Of a DNA stretch of 64,000 bases, positions 18,181-28,427 are shown piece after piece. This stretch comes from Wenyingzhuangia marina (GTDB taxonomy: Bacteria > Bacteroidota > Bacteroidia > Flavobacteriales > Flavobacteriaceae), in assembly GCF_900130035.1 (NCBI RefSeq), contig NZ_FQXQ01000001.1, forward strand, positions 806,001 through 870,000. The letters run 5' to 3'. The notes beneath the pieces were generated by a model. The model made no database searches and was not told the origin of the DNA. It saw only the letters and a program-made list of their open reading frames with translations. A program made the translations under genes and the position numbers. Each line of letters begins with the position of its first letter. The first letter of the stretch is position 1.

Positions 18181-18531
18181 TTAGGTAAGGGAGTTAGTTT
18201 CTTCATTAGGAAAAACAATAGATGGACTAAATTTTTTAGCCTCTTCAAAATCCATCAATCCATAAGAAATAATAATAATAATATCACCTGGAGCAACACG
18301 TCTAGCGGCTGGACCGTTTAAGGTAATTTCTCCACTATTTCTTTCTCCCGGAATAATATAAGTATCTAAGCGTTCACCATTGTTTACGTTTACAATAGAC
18401 ACTTTTTCACCTTCAATCATGTTAGCAGCTTCCATTAAAGCTCTATCAATAGTAATACTACCAATATAGTTTAAGTCTGCTCCAGTAACTTTGATTCTGT
18501 GTATTTTAGATTTTACTACTTCAATTTGCAT
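18181..18531 (-). CDS. panD: Aspartate 1-decarboxylase
   Basis: Makes beta-alanine from L-aspartate for pantothenate synthesis. It is made as a proenzyme that cleaves itself between Gly24 and Ser25, leaving a pyruvoyl group on Ser25: here YIGSITID. The 116-residue length is typical, and the conserved R-V-A-P-G-D and NGPAARR elements are present. It sits 55 bp after panC in the same direction, so the pathway enzymes are linked. Confidence 0.96.
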   Translation of the reverse strand: MQIEVVKSKIHRIKVTGADLNYIGSITIDRALMEAANMIEGEKVSIVNVNNGERLDTYIIPGERNSGEITLNGPAARRVAPGDIIIIISYGLMDFEEAKKFSPSIVFPNEETNSLT

Positions 18532-18586
18532 GGTGCAAAATTAATTATTTATATCTTAATTTACGTTATAACTTTTTATAATTAAT

Positions 18587-19429
18587 TTACAACGCTATAT
18601 TATCTATCAATCTTATTTCTCCTGCAAAAACCGCAATAAAAGCTCTGTGATTTTTGTTTTGATCAAAAACAGTTACCGTTTTTAAATTACTTTCATCAGC
18701 AATGGTAAAGTATTCTAACTCTAAATTAGGTTGATTTTTAAATTCATTTTCTACCCATTTTTCAATTTCAACAGGGCTAAAAGAAGTTATCATTTCTTTT
18801 GCTTTGGTAATGGTTTTGTAAATAAACGGAGCGCTAGCTCTGTGTTTGGTAGTTAAACGCATGTTTCTTGAGCTTCCTGCCAAACCATCATATTCTCTAT
18901 CAATAGCACAACCTATAATATTTACTGGTTGTTTGGTAATGCTTACCAGCTTTTTGATGATTTGTAATTGCTGAAAATCTTTTTCTCCAAAATAAGCATT
19001 GTTTGGAGTAATAATGTTGAATAGTTTTTTAACAATAGTTCCCACACCATTAAAATGATTGTCTCTAAACTTTCCTTCCATTTCTTTGTCTAGACCTTCA
19101 AAATCAAAAATTTCTGCTACTTCATCTTTGTCATACATTTCACTCGCTTCTGGAGTAAAAACAATATCACAATCAACACGTTTTAATTTTTCCAAATCTT
19201 CTTCAAGAGTTCTAGGGTATTTTTCTAAATCAGCAGGATTGTTGAATTGAGTGGGGTTTACAAAAATACTAACAACCACAACATCGTTGTCTTTTTTAGC
19301 CTCATTAATCAATGATAAATGACCTTTGTGTAAAGCTCCCATGGTAGGAACCAAACCAACAGTTAGTCCTTTGGATTTTAGGTCTGTAATATAAGAACTA
19401 GCTAATTCTTTAACAGAGAATACTTTCAT
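18587..19429 (-). CDS. panC: Pantothenate synthetase
   Basis: Ligates pantoate and beta-alanine using ATP. 280 residues, normal length. The nucleotidyltransferase HIGH-like motif is PTMGALHKGHLSLI (about residues 28-41), followed by VSIFVNPTQF, the substrate loop NHFNGVGT and the FGEKDFQQL motif. It heads a panC-panD-membrane protein group. A minus-strand -7 element lies upstream, and the divergent neighbour is the GT5-like gene. Confidence 0.97.
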   Translation of the reverse strand: MKVFSVKELASSYITDLKSKGLTVGLVPTMGALHKGHLSLINEAKKDNDVVVVSIFVNPTQFNNPADLEKYPRTLEEDLEKLKRVDCDIVFTPEASEMYDKDEVAEIFDFEGLDKEMEGKFRDNHFNGVGTIVKKLFNIITPNNAYFGEKDFQQLQIIKKLVSITKQPVNIIGCAIDREYDGLAGSSRNMRLTTKHRASAPFIYKTITKAKEMITSFSPVEIEKWVENEFKNQPNLELEYFTIADESNLKTVTVFDQNKNHRAFIAVFAGEIRLIDNIAL

Positions 19430-19455
19430 TCGTTATGTTTACTTTTAAGCAACTG

Positions 19456-19463
19456 CAAACTTA
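19456..19463 (-). promoter_or_regulatory. -7 element upstream of panC
   Basis: Reads TAAGTTTG on the minus strand, 26 bp before the panC ATG. No convincing TTG element is found at the expected distance. Confidence 0.45.
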
Positions 19464-19495
19464 CTATAAATACCTGTATATTGGGTATTTTTTCG

Positions 19496-19503
19496 TATTT
19501 TTG
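19496..19503 (+). promoter_or_regulatory. -7 element upstream of the GT5-like gene
   Basis: TATTTTTG, 29 bp before the ATG at 19533. The nearest TTG is only 12 bp upstream, so the -33 element is not clear. Confidence 0.45.
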
Positions 19504-19532
19504 CAAAATTATATTCAATAATTGAATGATTT

Positions 19533-20342
19533 ATGAAGAACAAGAGAGTTTTATACGTTTCTAGTGAGGTTACTCCATATACACCTTTAACAGAAATGTC
19601 AGAAATGTCTTTCGAGGCGGCAAAAAAAGCCCATCACAAGGGCGTACAAACAAGAATTTTTATGCCGAGATTCGGTTTGATTAATGAAAGAAGACATCAA
19701 TTACACGAAGTAATAAGACTTTCAGGAATGAACTTAATAGTGAATGATATGGACATGCCTTTAATTATAAAGGTAGCCTCTATTCCTAAGGAAAGAATGC
19801 AAGTTTATTTTATTGACAATGAAGAATACTTCAAAAGAAAAGCAACTTTTACAGATGATAAAGATGTAATGTTTGCCGATAATGATGAAAGAGCTATCTT
19901 TTTTGCGAAAGGAGTTGTAGAAACCGTTAAGAAATTAAATTGGGCACCAGATATTATTCATGTACATGGTTGGATGGCATGTTTATTGCCGTTGTACCTT
20001 AAAGAATATTATAAAGACGATGCCTTGTTTGCCAATACAAAAATTGTAACTTCTGTTTACGATAATGAATTTGAAGGAACTTTGGATAATGGTTTAGCAA
20101 ACAAAGTACGTTTTGACGAAATTTCTGATGAAAAATCAAAAGTGTTAGAAAATCCAACATTCGCAAATATTATTAAAAGTGCTATTGATAACTCTGATGC
20201 AGTGATCAAAGCAAGTAGATTTGTAAATGATGATTTAGAAGATTATTTAGACGATTTAGAAAAACCATTTTTAGATTATCAAACTGAGGATACCTTTGCA
20301 GAAGCATATTTAGAATTTTACACAGAAAAAGTTTTAAACTAA
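19533..20342 (+). CDS. Short glycogen synthase-like (GT5 N-domain) protein
   Basis: 269 residues, about half of GlgA (477 in E. coli). It covers the N-terminal Rossmann half of the GT5 fold: RVLYVSSEVTPYTP, then IIHVHGWMACLLPLYLK, matching the DVVHAHDW region. The C-terminal ADP-glucose-binding half is missing. The KTGG loop of true synthases (positions near 18-21) reads PLTE here. Flavobacterial genomes carry such short proteins next to panC and a DUF4270 gene, so it is a conserved form, not a broken gene. Catalysis of glycogen synthesis is unlikely; the function is unknown. DUF4270 follows after 9 bp. Confidence 0.85.
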   Translation: MKNKRVLYVSSEVTPYTPLTEMSEMSFEAAKKAHHKGVQTRIFMPRFGLINERRHQLHEVIRLSGMNLIVNDMDMPLIIKVASIPKERMQVYFIDNEEYFKRKATFTDDKDVMFADNDERAIFFAKGVVETVKKLNWAPDIIHVHGWMACLLPLYLKEYYKDDALFANTKIVTSVYDNEFEGTLDNGLANKVRFDEISDEKSKVLENPTFANIIKSAIDNSDAVIKASRFVNDDLEDYLDDLEKPFLDYQTEDTFAEAYLEFYTEKVLN

Positions 20343-20351
20343 AAGCCATAT

Positions 20352-21782
20352 ATGAGACTTTTGAACATTAAAAATTTTAAAACCATAGCAGCTCTTGGTA
20401 CTATGGTTTTTTTTATGAGTTGTACAAGTGATGTTGTCACTAATACGGGAGGATTAATTGATAATAATAACTTTTATAAGGATACTATTAATGTAGATCC
20501 TATATTAAGTACTGTTGAGATTGATACTGTAAGAACAAATTTATTAAGTACCTATCTTTTAGGAGAATATATAGATCCTAAATTAGGGACTTTAAAAGCC
20601 TCAATAGTTGGGCAAATTGTACCAGAAAGATATCCATTAAGAAGAACCTTAAATGATACTTTAAATGCTATTACTACAACAAGTGATGTAGCTACTGTGT
20701 TAGAGTTACCTTTGCCACTGGTTAATAAAGCAGGTTCTACAGACGAATTTGAAATAGCAAATTTAGTCGGAGATGTTACTTCTAGTATTGATATAACGGT
20801 TGCTACTTTCACTACTTATTTAGAGCAGGTAAATGCAGATGCTAAGCCAAGAATTTATTATTCAGACGGAACAAATAATGCTGGAACGAAAGAAAGTTTA
20901 GGAGATGAAACTGTTTTAGGATTTAAAAATGATATTGCAATTAAAGCTACTTATACAGAAGCTGATTCCTTGTTATATTCACTAAATATTAATTTAGATA
21001 ATGATCATTTTAAAACTGAATTATTAGATAAGCTTGATGAAAAAACGATTGCTAATGATGATGATTTTAAATTACTTTTTAAAGGGTTAAAAATCACAGC
21101 TATAAAGGATGGAGTAGGGTATGCGATTCCTTTTGATTTGTCTAAAGCAAGATTGAGAATCAATTATAAAAATACAATTACAGCTACCGACACCGTAATC
21201 GAAAGAGATAAGGAGTTAACATTTAAATTCCAAGGAGCAGTTTATGATTTGTACGATCATGATCATGCAAATAGTAATGAACCTAATAAAGTATATGTTC
21301 AAGGGGCAGGTGGTTATGAAACTTCAATTGATATTTCAACTTTAATAGCAGATAATAGTGTTGTTTCTCAGTCTGAAAATTGGTTGATTAATCTAGCAAA
21401 AATAAAAATTTATTTAGATGAGATAGAAGAGCAGAATTTACAGAACTTCTATTTATATGGAATTAAAACAGATGGAAGTGTAAAGATTATTGATGATTAT
21501 ATCACTTTAGGAGTAGGTTCTGTTAATGGTATTGTTGCTTATGAGGATGTTGAAGACAAAAAAGATCCTTATATTCAATTCTTTATCACAGATTTTATCA
21601 AAAAATCACTGGCTAAAGGTGATATTGTTGAATTAAGAGTAAGGGCAAGAGAAGCTTCAGATGCAGGTAGCGTTATAAGTTATAAATCAACAACAGCGAA
21701 AGGAGCTATATTGTTAAATGATGTAACATCAGTAAAAGCACCTAAGTTAGAAGTTATTTATTCTAAAATAGTAGACTACTAA
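20352..21782 (+). CDS. DUF4270 lipoprotein
   Basis: 476 residues with a lipoprotein signal sequence ending MVFFMSC (Cys24), then a large beta-rich domain of family DUF4270. It is probably attached to a membrane, and the precise site cannot be read. The family is confined to Bacteroidota and has no proven function that I know of. It follows the GT5-like gene by 9 bp and ends before a strong terminator, so the two form an operon. Confidence 0.85.
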   Translation: MRLLNIKNFKTIAALGTMVFFMSCTSDVVTNTGGLIDNNNFYKDTINVDPILSTVEIDTVRTNLLSTYLLGEYIDPKLGTLKASIVGQIVPERYPLRRTLNDTLNAITTTSDVATVLELPLPLVNKAGSTDEFEIANLVGDVTSSIDITVATFTTYLEQVNADAKPRIYYSDGTNNAGTKESLGDETVLGFKNDIAIKATYTEADSLLYSLNINLDNDHFKTELLDKLDEKTIANDDDFKLLFKGLKITAIKDGVGYAIPFDLSKARLRINYKNTITATDTVIERDKELTFKFQGAVYDLYDHDHANSNEPNKVYVQGAGGYETSIDISTLIADNSVVSQSENWLINLAKIKIYLDEIEEQNLQNFYLYGIKTDGSVKIIDDYITLGVGSVNGIVAYEDVEDKKDPYIQFFITDFIKKSLAKGDIVELRVRAREASDAGSVISYKSTTAKGAILLNDVTSVKAPKLEVIYSKIVDY

Positions 21783-21803
21783 TCTTTTTTAGATTTAAAG
21801 CAT

Positions 21804-21832
21804 AAAAAACCCAACTCATAGTTGGGTTTTTT
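21804..21832. terminator. Bidirectional terminator between DUF4270 and groL
   Basis: AACCCAACT / AGTTGGGTT with a 3-nt loop, flanked by A and T runs. It lies between two convergent genes. Confidence 0.9.
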
Positions 21833-21852
21833 CTTTTATAAAAGATTGAATT

Positions 21853-23484
<1,632 letters not shown>

Positions 23485-23498
23485 TTAAGTTTTTAATG

Positions 23499-23774
23499 TT
23501 AGATAATCGCGAAAATATCGCTCTCTCTCATGATTAAATAATCTTTTCCTTCGTAAGCTAATTCAGTTCCTGCATATTTACCGTATAAAACAGTATCTCC
23601 TACTTTTACAGTAATAGGATTTTCCTTTGTTCCGTTACCTGCAGCAACTACAGTTCCAGTTAAAGGTTTTTCTTTTGCAGAGTCTGGAATAATTAATCCA
23701 GAAGCAGTTTTTGTTTCCGCTGGAGCTGGCTCTACCAAAACTCTATCAGCTAATGGTTTAATGTTTATGCTCAT
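23499..23774 (-). CDS. groS: Co-chaperonin GroES
   Basis: 91-residue lid of the GroEL chamber. The sequence begins [16 protein letters not shown], includes the mobile loop [19 protein letters not shown], and ends [12 protein letters not shown]. It is the first gene of the groS-groL operon. The 80 bp upstream hold an inverted repeat that is listed separately. Confidence 0.97.
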   Translation of the reverse strand: MSINIKPLADRVLVEPAPAETKTASGLIIPDSAKEKPLTGTVVAAGNGTKENPITVKVGDTVLYGKYAGTELAYEGKDYLIMRESDIFAII

Positions 23775-23823
23775 ATTATTTAATTTATAAAGTTATTACT
23801 GATTGTTTAATGGTCGAAAAGTG

Positions 23824-23843
23824 TGCCAATTGATTGAATGGCA
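23824..23843. promoter_or_regulatory. Inverted repeat upstream of groS
   Basis: TGCCA at 23824-23828 and TGGCA at 23839-23843 form a 5-bp inverted repeat with a 10-bp spacer, about 50 bp before the groS ATG. It is not CIRCE. It could be an operator of the heat-shock operon, but nothing proves this. Confidence 0.3.
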
Positions 23844-23854
23844 TAAGTCTAAAA

Positions 23855-23890
23855 AAAAATGTCATCATGTAGTGACATGATGACATTTTT
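23855..23890 (-). terminator. Terminator at the end of the miaB-secG operon
   Basis: ATGTCATCATGT / ACATGATGACAT with a 4-nt loop, flanked by A and T runs. It lies 19 bp after secG and isolates groS from the upstream operon. Confidence 0.88.
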
Positions 23891-23908
23891 ATATGGTAAG
23901 AATAGTTG

Positions 23909-24277
23909 TTATTCTGCTTCTTTTGACTCTTCTGCAGGAGCATTATCATTAATGATATCTTCAATGTCAGCAGCTTCATCATTTACAGGAGCAACTTCAT
24001 CTCTCTGTTGAATAGTGTTTTGTAATTCAGATTTGCTTGCTTCATCTCTAGGAATTGCTAAACTAGATAATAAAATCAATGCTAATAAAGTAATGGCTAA
24101 AGTCCAAGTTGCTTTGTCTAAAAAGTTGTTAGTGCTTTGAACACCTCCAATATTACCTCCAGAACCTCCAGTTAATGAAGAAGACAATCCTCCTCCTTTA
24201 GGGTTTTGAACTAATACAATTAGGATAAGTAGTATTGCCACTACCATGATTACTATTAACAATAGGTTGTAAGTCAT
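23909..24277 (-). CDS. secG: Preprotein translocase subunit SecG
   Basis: Small inner-membrane subunit that assists SecYEG translocation. 122 residues: TM1 (about 5-21, LLLIVIMVVAILLILIVL), the family motif VQNPKGGGLSSSLTGG, TM2 (about 54-75), and an acidic tail (EDIINDNAPAEESKEAE) longer than in E. coli. The ATG overlaps the stop of the preceding gene (ATGA), so the two are translated in a coupled manner. Confidence 0.94.
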   Translation of the reverse strand: MTYNLLLIVIMVVAILLILIVLVQNPKGGGLSSSLTGGSGGNIGGVQSTNNFLDKATWTLAITLLALILLSSLAIPRDEASKSELQNTIQQRDEVAPVNDEAADIEDIINDNAPAEESKEAE

Positions 24278-24996
24278 AATTTATTATTTTGTAATATTTT
24301 GATTCTTTGTATTTGGTCTGCAAATAAACTACTTTTTTCTGGATATTTCAAACTTAAAATTTTGTAGGCTTGAATTGCATTTTCGTATTTTTTTTGAGCA
24401 AGATAAACTTTGGCTAAAGTTTCAGTCATCAGCTCGTTTGAAATATCAGTGTTTGTTGTGGCTACAGTAGCACTATCAATAGGAATATTTTTTTTGATAG
24501 GGCTTATTTTAGGATTGTTGTTTATGAATTGATTGATGATTTTTAGCTTTGGATTGCTAATGGTCTTCTTTGTTTCTGCAATTTTTGAGGCTTCGCGTTC
24601 AATAGGGTTAGGGGAAGAGATTTGCAACCACTGATTAAAACTGTGTTTTTCAGCCTTATTAAAAGCCAATGGTTTGGCAATTTGTTGCTCAATATTTTCT
24701 TCTAACGTATCTTCTTTTTTGATTGTATCTTGTTGAATAACACTAGGTATTTCTTTTTCAGTCTTTGTTTCTTCAATATGAGTGATAAAATCAAAAAGAA
24801 TCTCTCTGTTAACCGTGTGAGCAGCTACATTCTTTAGTGCATTGTTATATTTAAAATGTTGTTGCTGATGGTATTTTTTTAATAAAAGTGTTTTGTTTAA
24901 TTGAAAATAAGGGAATTTATCAGCAATATTTTCTAGAGTCTCTATACTTAGAGTCTTTATATTGTTGTTTTTTATTGCTTGTGTAAATTCTTGCAT
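24274..24996 (-). CDS. Conserved unknown protein with a C-terminal TPR-like segment
   Basis: 240 residues. No signal peptide or membrane segment is visible. The last ~50 residues (LAKVYLAQKKYENAIQAYKILSLKYPEKSSLFADQIQ) read as a tetratricopeptide-type helical pair. The middle is charged and low in order. It lies between lptE (4 bp) and secG (4-bp overlap), a placement typical of Flavobacteriaceae. The function is unknown; a role in envelope assembly is suggested only by its neighbours. Confidence 0.7.
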   Translation of the reverse strand: MQEFTQAIKNNNIKTLSIETLENIADKFPYFQLNKTLLLKKYHQQQHFKYNNALKNVAAHTVNREILFDFITHIEETKTEKEIPSVIQQDTIKKEDTLEENIEQQIAKPLAFNKAEKHSFNQWLQISSPNPIEREASKIAETKKTISNPKLKIINQFINNNPKISPIKKNIPIDSATVATTNTDISNELMTETLAKVYLAQKKYENAIQAYKILSLKYPEKSSLFADQIQRIKILQNNKL

Positions 24997-25000
24997 AGTT

Positions 25001-25510
25001 TTACCAGTTGGCTACAGAAGCGTTAAAAATATTTTGAGTAATTCTTTCAAAAATTTCCTCATATGCAGCTTCTAAAGTAGCTCCTTGTAATATGGTGTTG
25101 GCATCATAATCATAAAAGTGACTGAACCTTTTTTCAAAGTTTTTCTTTTCATCTGTTCTATTATAAAAACGAACATTTACTTCTACGGTTAACCTGTTTT
25201 GTGCTGCTGTTTGATCGGCAGTAGCAGTCATAGGAGTAATAGAATATCTGGTAATTTCTCCTTCAAATTGTAAGTCACCATTAGTTTTAACCAAATCTAA
25301 ATTGGTTTGGGTGATGAAAAAATCTTGTAAAGCCAAGGTAAATGCTTGACTTAAACTTGGTTCTACCAAATTGGCATTGTTGTTAAAAAAATCAACCTGA
25401 ATGGTTTTTGCATTCCCCGTATCACCTCCTGTAAAACTGTAAATACCACAACTAATTACTGTGAAAAGAGTAGCGAAAACTATAAATTTTGGTAAGAGTT
25501 TTTTTAACAT
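25001..25510 (-). CDS. lptE: LPS-assembly lipoprotein LptE
   Basis: Plugs the LptD barrel that inserts lipopolysaccharide at the outer membrane. 169 residues with a lipobox (VISCG, Cys21), followed by the LptE fold recognisable by IQVDFFNNNANLVEPSLSQAFTLALQDFF and a domain rich in T and R at the strands. It is the Bacteroidota form, more diverged than RlpB of enterobacteria, so identification rests on the fold pattern, the lipobox and the usual neighbours. Confidence 0.85.
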   Translation of the reverse strand: MLKKLLPKFIVFATLFTVISCGIYSFTGGDTGNAKTIQVDFFNNNANLVEPSLSQAFTLALQDFFITQTNLDLVKTNGDLQFEGEITRYSITPMTATADQTAAQNRLTVEVNVRFYNRTDEKKNFEKRFSHFYDYDANTILQGATLEAAYEEIFERITQNIFNASVANW

Positions 25511-25537
25511 AACAAATGGCTTATGAGCAAATATAAC

Positions 25538-26776
25538 TTATAAATTATATTGTTTTATTTTTCGGTATAAGGTTCTTTCAGAAATTCCTAGTTCTTTGGC
25601 AGCTAACTTGCGTTTGTTGCTATTGCGTTCCAAAGATTTTTTAATCATTTCTATTTCTTTGTCTTGCAGAGATAAATTTTCATCTTCTTCAACGGTTTCT
25701 ATGTAATATTCTTCATCATCATCTTGATGAATATCGTCATCGTTATTATGAAAAGAAACTAAACCTTCATTGTTGTTATTGATACTAGGACTTGGAGCAA
25801 GTGTTTTAGTAGTAGAGGTTTCTAAAAACGCCTCAGATTCTTTTATTTTGCTACCGTGCATAATATTTAAAGTTACTTTTTTAAGTTCGTTTAATTCCGT
25901 TCTTAAATCGTAAATCATTTTTAAAAGACTCGATTTCTCTTCTCCAAAAGAATGATTACTTTCATCAATAATCATAGGAAGGGATGAAGAACTTAAATTA
26001 GGTAAATATTGTTTTAATTTAAGAGCATCAATATTTCTGTTTTCTTCTATCACAGATATTTGTTCGGCAATGTTTCTTAACTGACGAATGTTTCCTGGAA
26101 AATGATACCTGATTAATAAAGCCACAGCATCATCAGTTAAACGAACTGTTGGCATTTTATATTTTTGAGCAAAATCTGAAGCAAATTTTCTAAACAATAA
26201 ATGAATGTCTTCATTTCTGTTTCTTAAAGGAGGAAGTTCAATTTCTACAGTACTTAATCGGTAGTATAAATCTTCTCTAAATTTCCCTTTTTTAATAGCT
26301 TCAACCATTTTTACGTTGGTGGCTGCTACAATTCTAACGTCAGTTTTTTGAACTTCGGAAGAACCTACTTTAATGAATTCACCATTTTCTAAAACACGCA
26401 ACAAACGTACTTGGGTAGTTAAAGGCAATTCACCAACTTCATCTAAAAAAATAGTTCCTCCATCGGCTACTTCAAAATATCCTTTACGAGTATTGGTAGC
26501 TCCAGTAAAAGCTCCTTTTTCGTGTCCAAATAATTCACTGTCAATAGTTCCTTCTGGAATAGCACCACAGTTTACAGCAATATAATTGTTGTGTTTTCTT
26601 TGAGATAAAGAATGAATAATTTTTGGAATATTTTCTTTACCCACACCGCTTTCTCCTGCAACCAATACAGAAATATCTGTGGGTGCCACACGAGTAGCTT
26701 TTTCTATAGATCTATTTAATTTGGGATCGTTTCCTATAATTCCAAAACGCTGTTTAATTACTTGAACAGATTCCAT
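25538..26776 (-). CDS. Sigma-54-interacting AAA+ transcriptional regulator
   Basis: 412 residues from the ATG at 26776. A longer frame reaches 26848, but it would overlap miaB and add an unrelated 24-residue extension, so I choose the shorter start. The AAA+ domain shows Walker A GESGVGKE, the GAFTGA loop that contacts sigma-54, the DEVGELP Walker B region and the sensor-2 pattern GNIRQLRN. The C-terminus is a Fis-type helix-turn-helix (KLAAKELGISERTLYRKIKQY). No receiver or GAF domain precedes the AAA+ core, so its control is not obvious. It follows miaB by 26 bp. Confidence 0.92.
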   Translation of the reverse strand: MESVQVIKQRFGIIGNDPKLNRSIEKATRVAPTDISVLVAGESGVGKENIPKIIHSLSQRKHNNYIAVNCGAIPEGTIDSELFGHEKGAFTGATNTRKGYFEVADGGTIFLDEVGELPLTTQVRLLRVLENGEFIKVGSSEVQKTDVRIVAATNVKMVEAIKKGKFREDLYYRLSTVEIELPPLRNRNEDIHLLFRKFASDFAQKYKMPTVRLTDDAVALLIRYHFPGNIRQLRNIAEQISVIEENRNIDALKLKQYLPNLSSSSLPMIIDESNHSFGEEKSSLLKMIYDLRTELNELKKVTLNIMHGSKIKESEAFLETSTTKTLAPSPSINNNNEGLVSFHNNDDDIHQDDDEEYYIETVEEDENLSLQDKEIEMIKKSLERNSNKRKLAAKELGISERTLYRKIKQYNL

Positions 26777-26802
26777 AATTGTTTTTTTAATAATACTATA
26801 AA

Positions 26803-28257
26803 TTATGAGTGACTTACATATTCTCCTAGCAATGTTGCAGAAGTACAATCTGTAATTTTAACTTTTACAAAGTCTCCTACTTTTTGATTTCCTTTAGGGA
26901 AAACAATTGCATAGTTTTGAGAGTTTCTAGCCATCCAATGTTGATCAGATTTTTTAGAATTTCCTTCTATTAAAGCAACCACGGTTTTTCCTAAATAAGA
27001 TTCGGTGTTGGCAAGGCTCATTTTCCTTTGTAAATCAATCACTTCTTGTAAACGTCTTTTCTTTACTTCAGCAGGAACATCATCTGGGAATTTTTTCTCT
27101 GCCAAAGTTCCTGGTCTTTCAGAATAAGCAAACATAAATCCGTAGTCGTAGTTTACGTATTCCATTAAAGATAAGGTGTCTTTGTGTTCTTCTTCTGTTT
27201 CTCCACAAAAACCAACAATCATATCTTGAGAAATAGCACAATCAGGTAATAAAGTTCTGATGTTGTCAATCAACTCCATATATTCTTCTCGGGTGTGCTG
27301 ACGGTTCATTCTTTCTAATACAGTAGTACTTCCAGATTGAACAGGTAAATGTAAGTATCTACAAATATTTGGATATTTTACCATTGTGTGTAAAACATTA
27401 ATATCCATATCCTGAGGATTATTGGTGAAGAATCGTACCCACATTTCAGGAAAAGTATCAGCAACCATTTTTAACAAATCAGCAAAACCAACAGCAGTTG
27501 CTTGCGCAATATCACTGGCTTTTTCAAAATCTTTTTTAAGTCCACCACCATACCAAAGGTAACTATCTACATTCTGACCTAATAAGGTAACTTCTTTATA
27601 ACCTTTTTCTTGTAAATCTTTAATTTCAGAAATAATACTTTGTGGATCCCTACTACGTTCTCTACCACGAGTAAAAGGAACTACGCAAAACGTACACATG
27701 TTATCACAACCACGTGTAATGGTTACAAATGCAGAAACTCCGTTAGAGTTTAAACGAACCGGAGAAACATCAGCATAAGTTTCTTCTTTAGATAAAATTA
27801 CGTTTACAGCATTTCTTCCTTCATTTACTTCCTCTAATAAATTAGGTAAATCTCTGTAAGCATCTGGTCCTACCACCAAATCCACTATTTTTTCTTCTTC
27901 TAAAAACTTAGATTTTAAACGCTCGGCCATACACCCTAAAACTCCAACCTTCATATTTGGGTTAATTTTTTTAATGGCGTTATATTTTTCTAAACGTTTA
28001 CGAATGGTTTGTTCTGCCTTTTCACGAATAGAACAAGTATTTACCATCACCAAATCGGCTTCTTCTAAATTTAAAGTGGTGTTGTATCCTGTTTCTGATA
28101 AAATAGAAGCAACAATTTCACTGTCATTCATATTCATTTGGCAACCATAACTTTCTATATAAAGTTTTTTGGTATTACCTTCCTTAAAGTCAGTAGAAAG
28201 AGGATGCCCTTGCTTGTTTGCATCAATAATCTTTTCTTCTGTTGTAACTCTACTCAT
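26803..28257 (-). CDS. miaB: tRNA-2-methylthio-N6-isopentenyladenosine-37 synthase MiaB
   Basis: Adds the methylthio group to i6A37 of tRNAs reading UNN codons. 484 residues: the N-terminal UPF0004 domain with YGCQMNMNDSE and VNTCSIREKAE, the radical SAM cluster in TRGCDNMCTFCVVPF, and a C-terminal TRAM domain. These cysteines bind the two Fe-S clusters. It heads an operon that continues through the sigma-54-type regulator, lptE, the unknown gene and secG. Confidence 0.97.
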   Translation of the reverse strand: MSRVTTEEKIIDANKQGHPLSTDFKEGNTKKLYIESYGCQMNMNDSEIVASILSETGYNTTLNLEEADLVMVNTCSIREKAEQTIRKRLEKYNAIKKINPNMKVGVLGCMAERLKSKFLEEEKIVDLVVGPDAYRDLPNLLEEVNEGRNAVNVILSKEETYADVSPVRLNSNGVSAFVTITRGCDNMCTFCVVPFTRGRERSRDPQSIISEIKDLQEKGYKEVTLLGQNVDSYLWYGGGLKKDFEKASDIAQATAVGFADLLKMVADTFPEMWVRFFTNNPQDMDINVLHTMVKYPNICRYLHLPVQSGSTTVLERMNRQHTREEYMELIDNIRTLLPDCAISQDMIVGFCGETEEEHKDTLSLMEYVNYDYGFMFAYSERPGTLAEKKFPDDVPAEVKKRRLQEVIDLQRKMSLANTESYLGKTVVALIEGNSKKSDQHWMARNSQNYAIVFPKGNQKVGDFVKVKITDCTSATLLGEYVSHS

Positions 28258-28279
28258 TTTTTGTGATTTTCTAAGGATG

Positions 28280-28312
28280 CAAATTTACAATAAATATTGC
28301 GATTTGTGACAA
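28280..28312 (-). promoter_or_regulatory. Bacteroidota-type promoter of miaB
   Basis: On the minus strand TTG at 28312-28310 and TAAATTTG at 28287-28280, with 22 bp between them, within the reported range. It lies about 22 bp before the miaB ATG. Confidence 0.6.
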
Positions 28313-28383
28313 GATGTCATTATAGATATTATTAAGAAAATCTTAAAATAAGGAATTAAAATTTTCGTTTTAATTTTTCTCCC

Positions 28384-28391
28384 TACTTTTG
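28384..28391 (+). promoter_or_regulatory. -7 element of topA
   Basis: TACTTTTG, 36 bp before the chosen topA ATG. It overlaps the first possible TTG start at 28389, which argues that translation begins at 28428. The -33 element is weak. Confidence 0.55.
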
Positions 28392-28427
28392 TGTGAAATT
28401 AGAGATTTAAAAAGGGGTAATTTATTT

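Noticed and set aside
23799-23845. Possible sigma-54 promoter (TTGGCAC) before groS
   Set aside because: The -24-like TGGCAC is there, but the -12 TTGC element is absent at the needed distance.
23785-23982. Small minus-strand ORF overlapping secG
   Set aside because: It lies out of frame within the secG end, covers the terminator hairpin, and has no recognisable domain or ribosome binding site.
26777-26848. Longer start of the sigma-54-type regulator
   Set aside because: The extra 24 residues overlap the end of miaB and look unlike the family. The ATG at 26776 gives a normal N-terminus.
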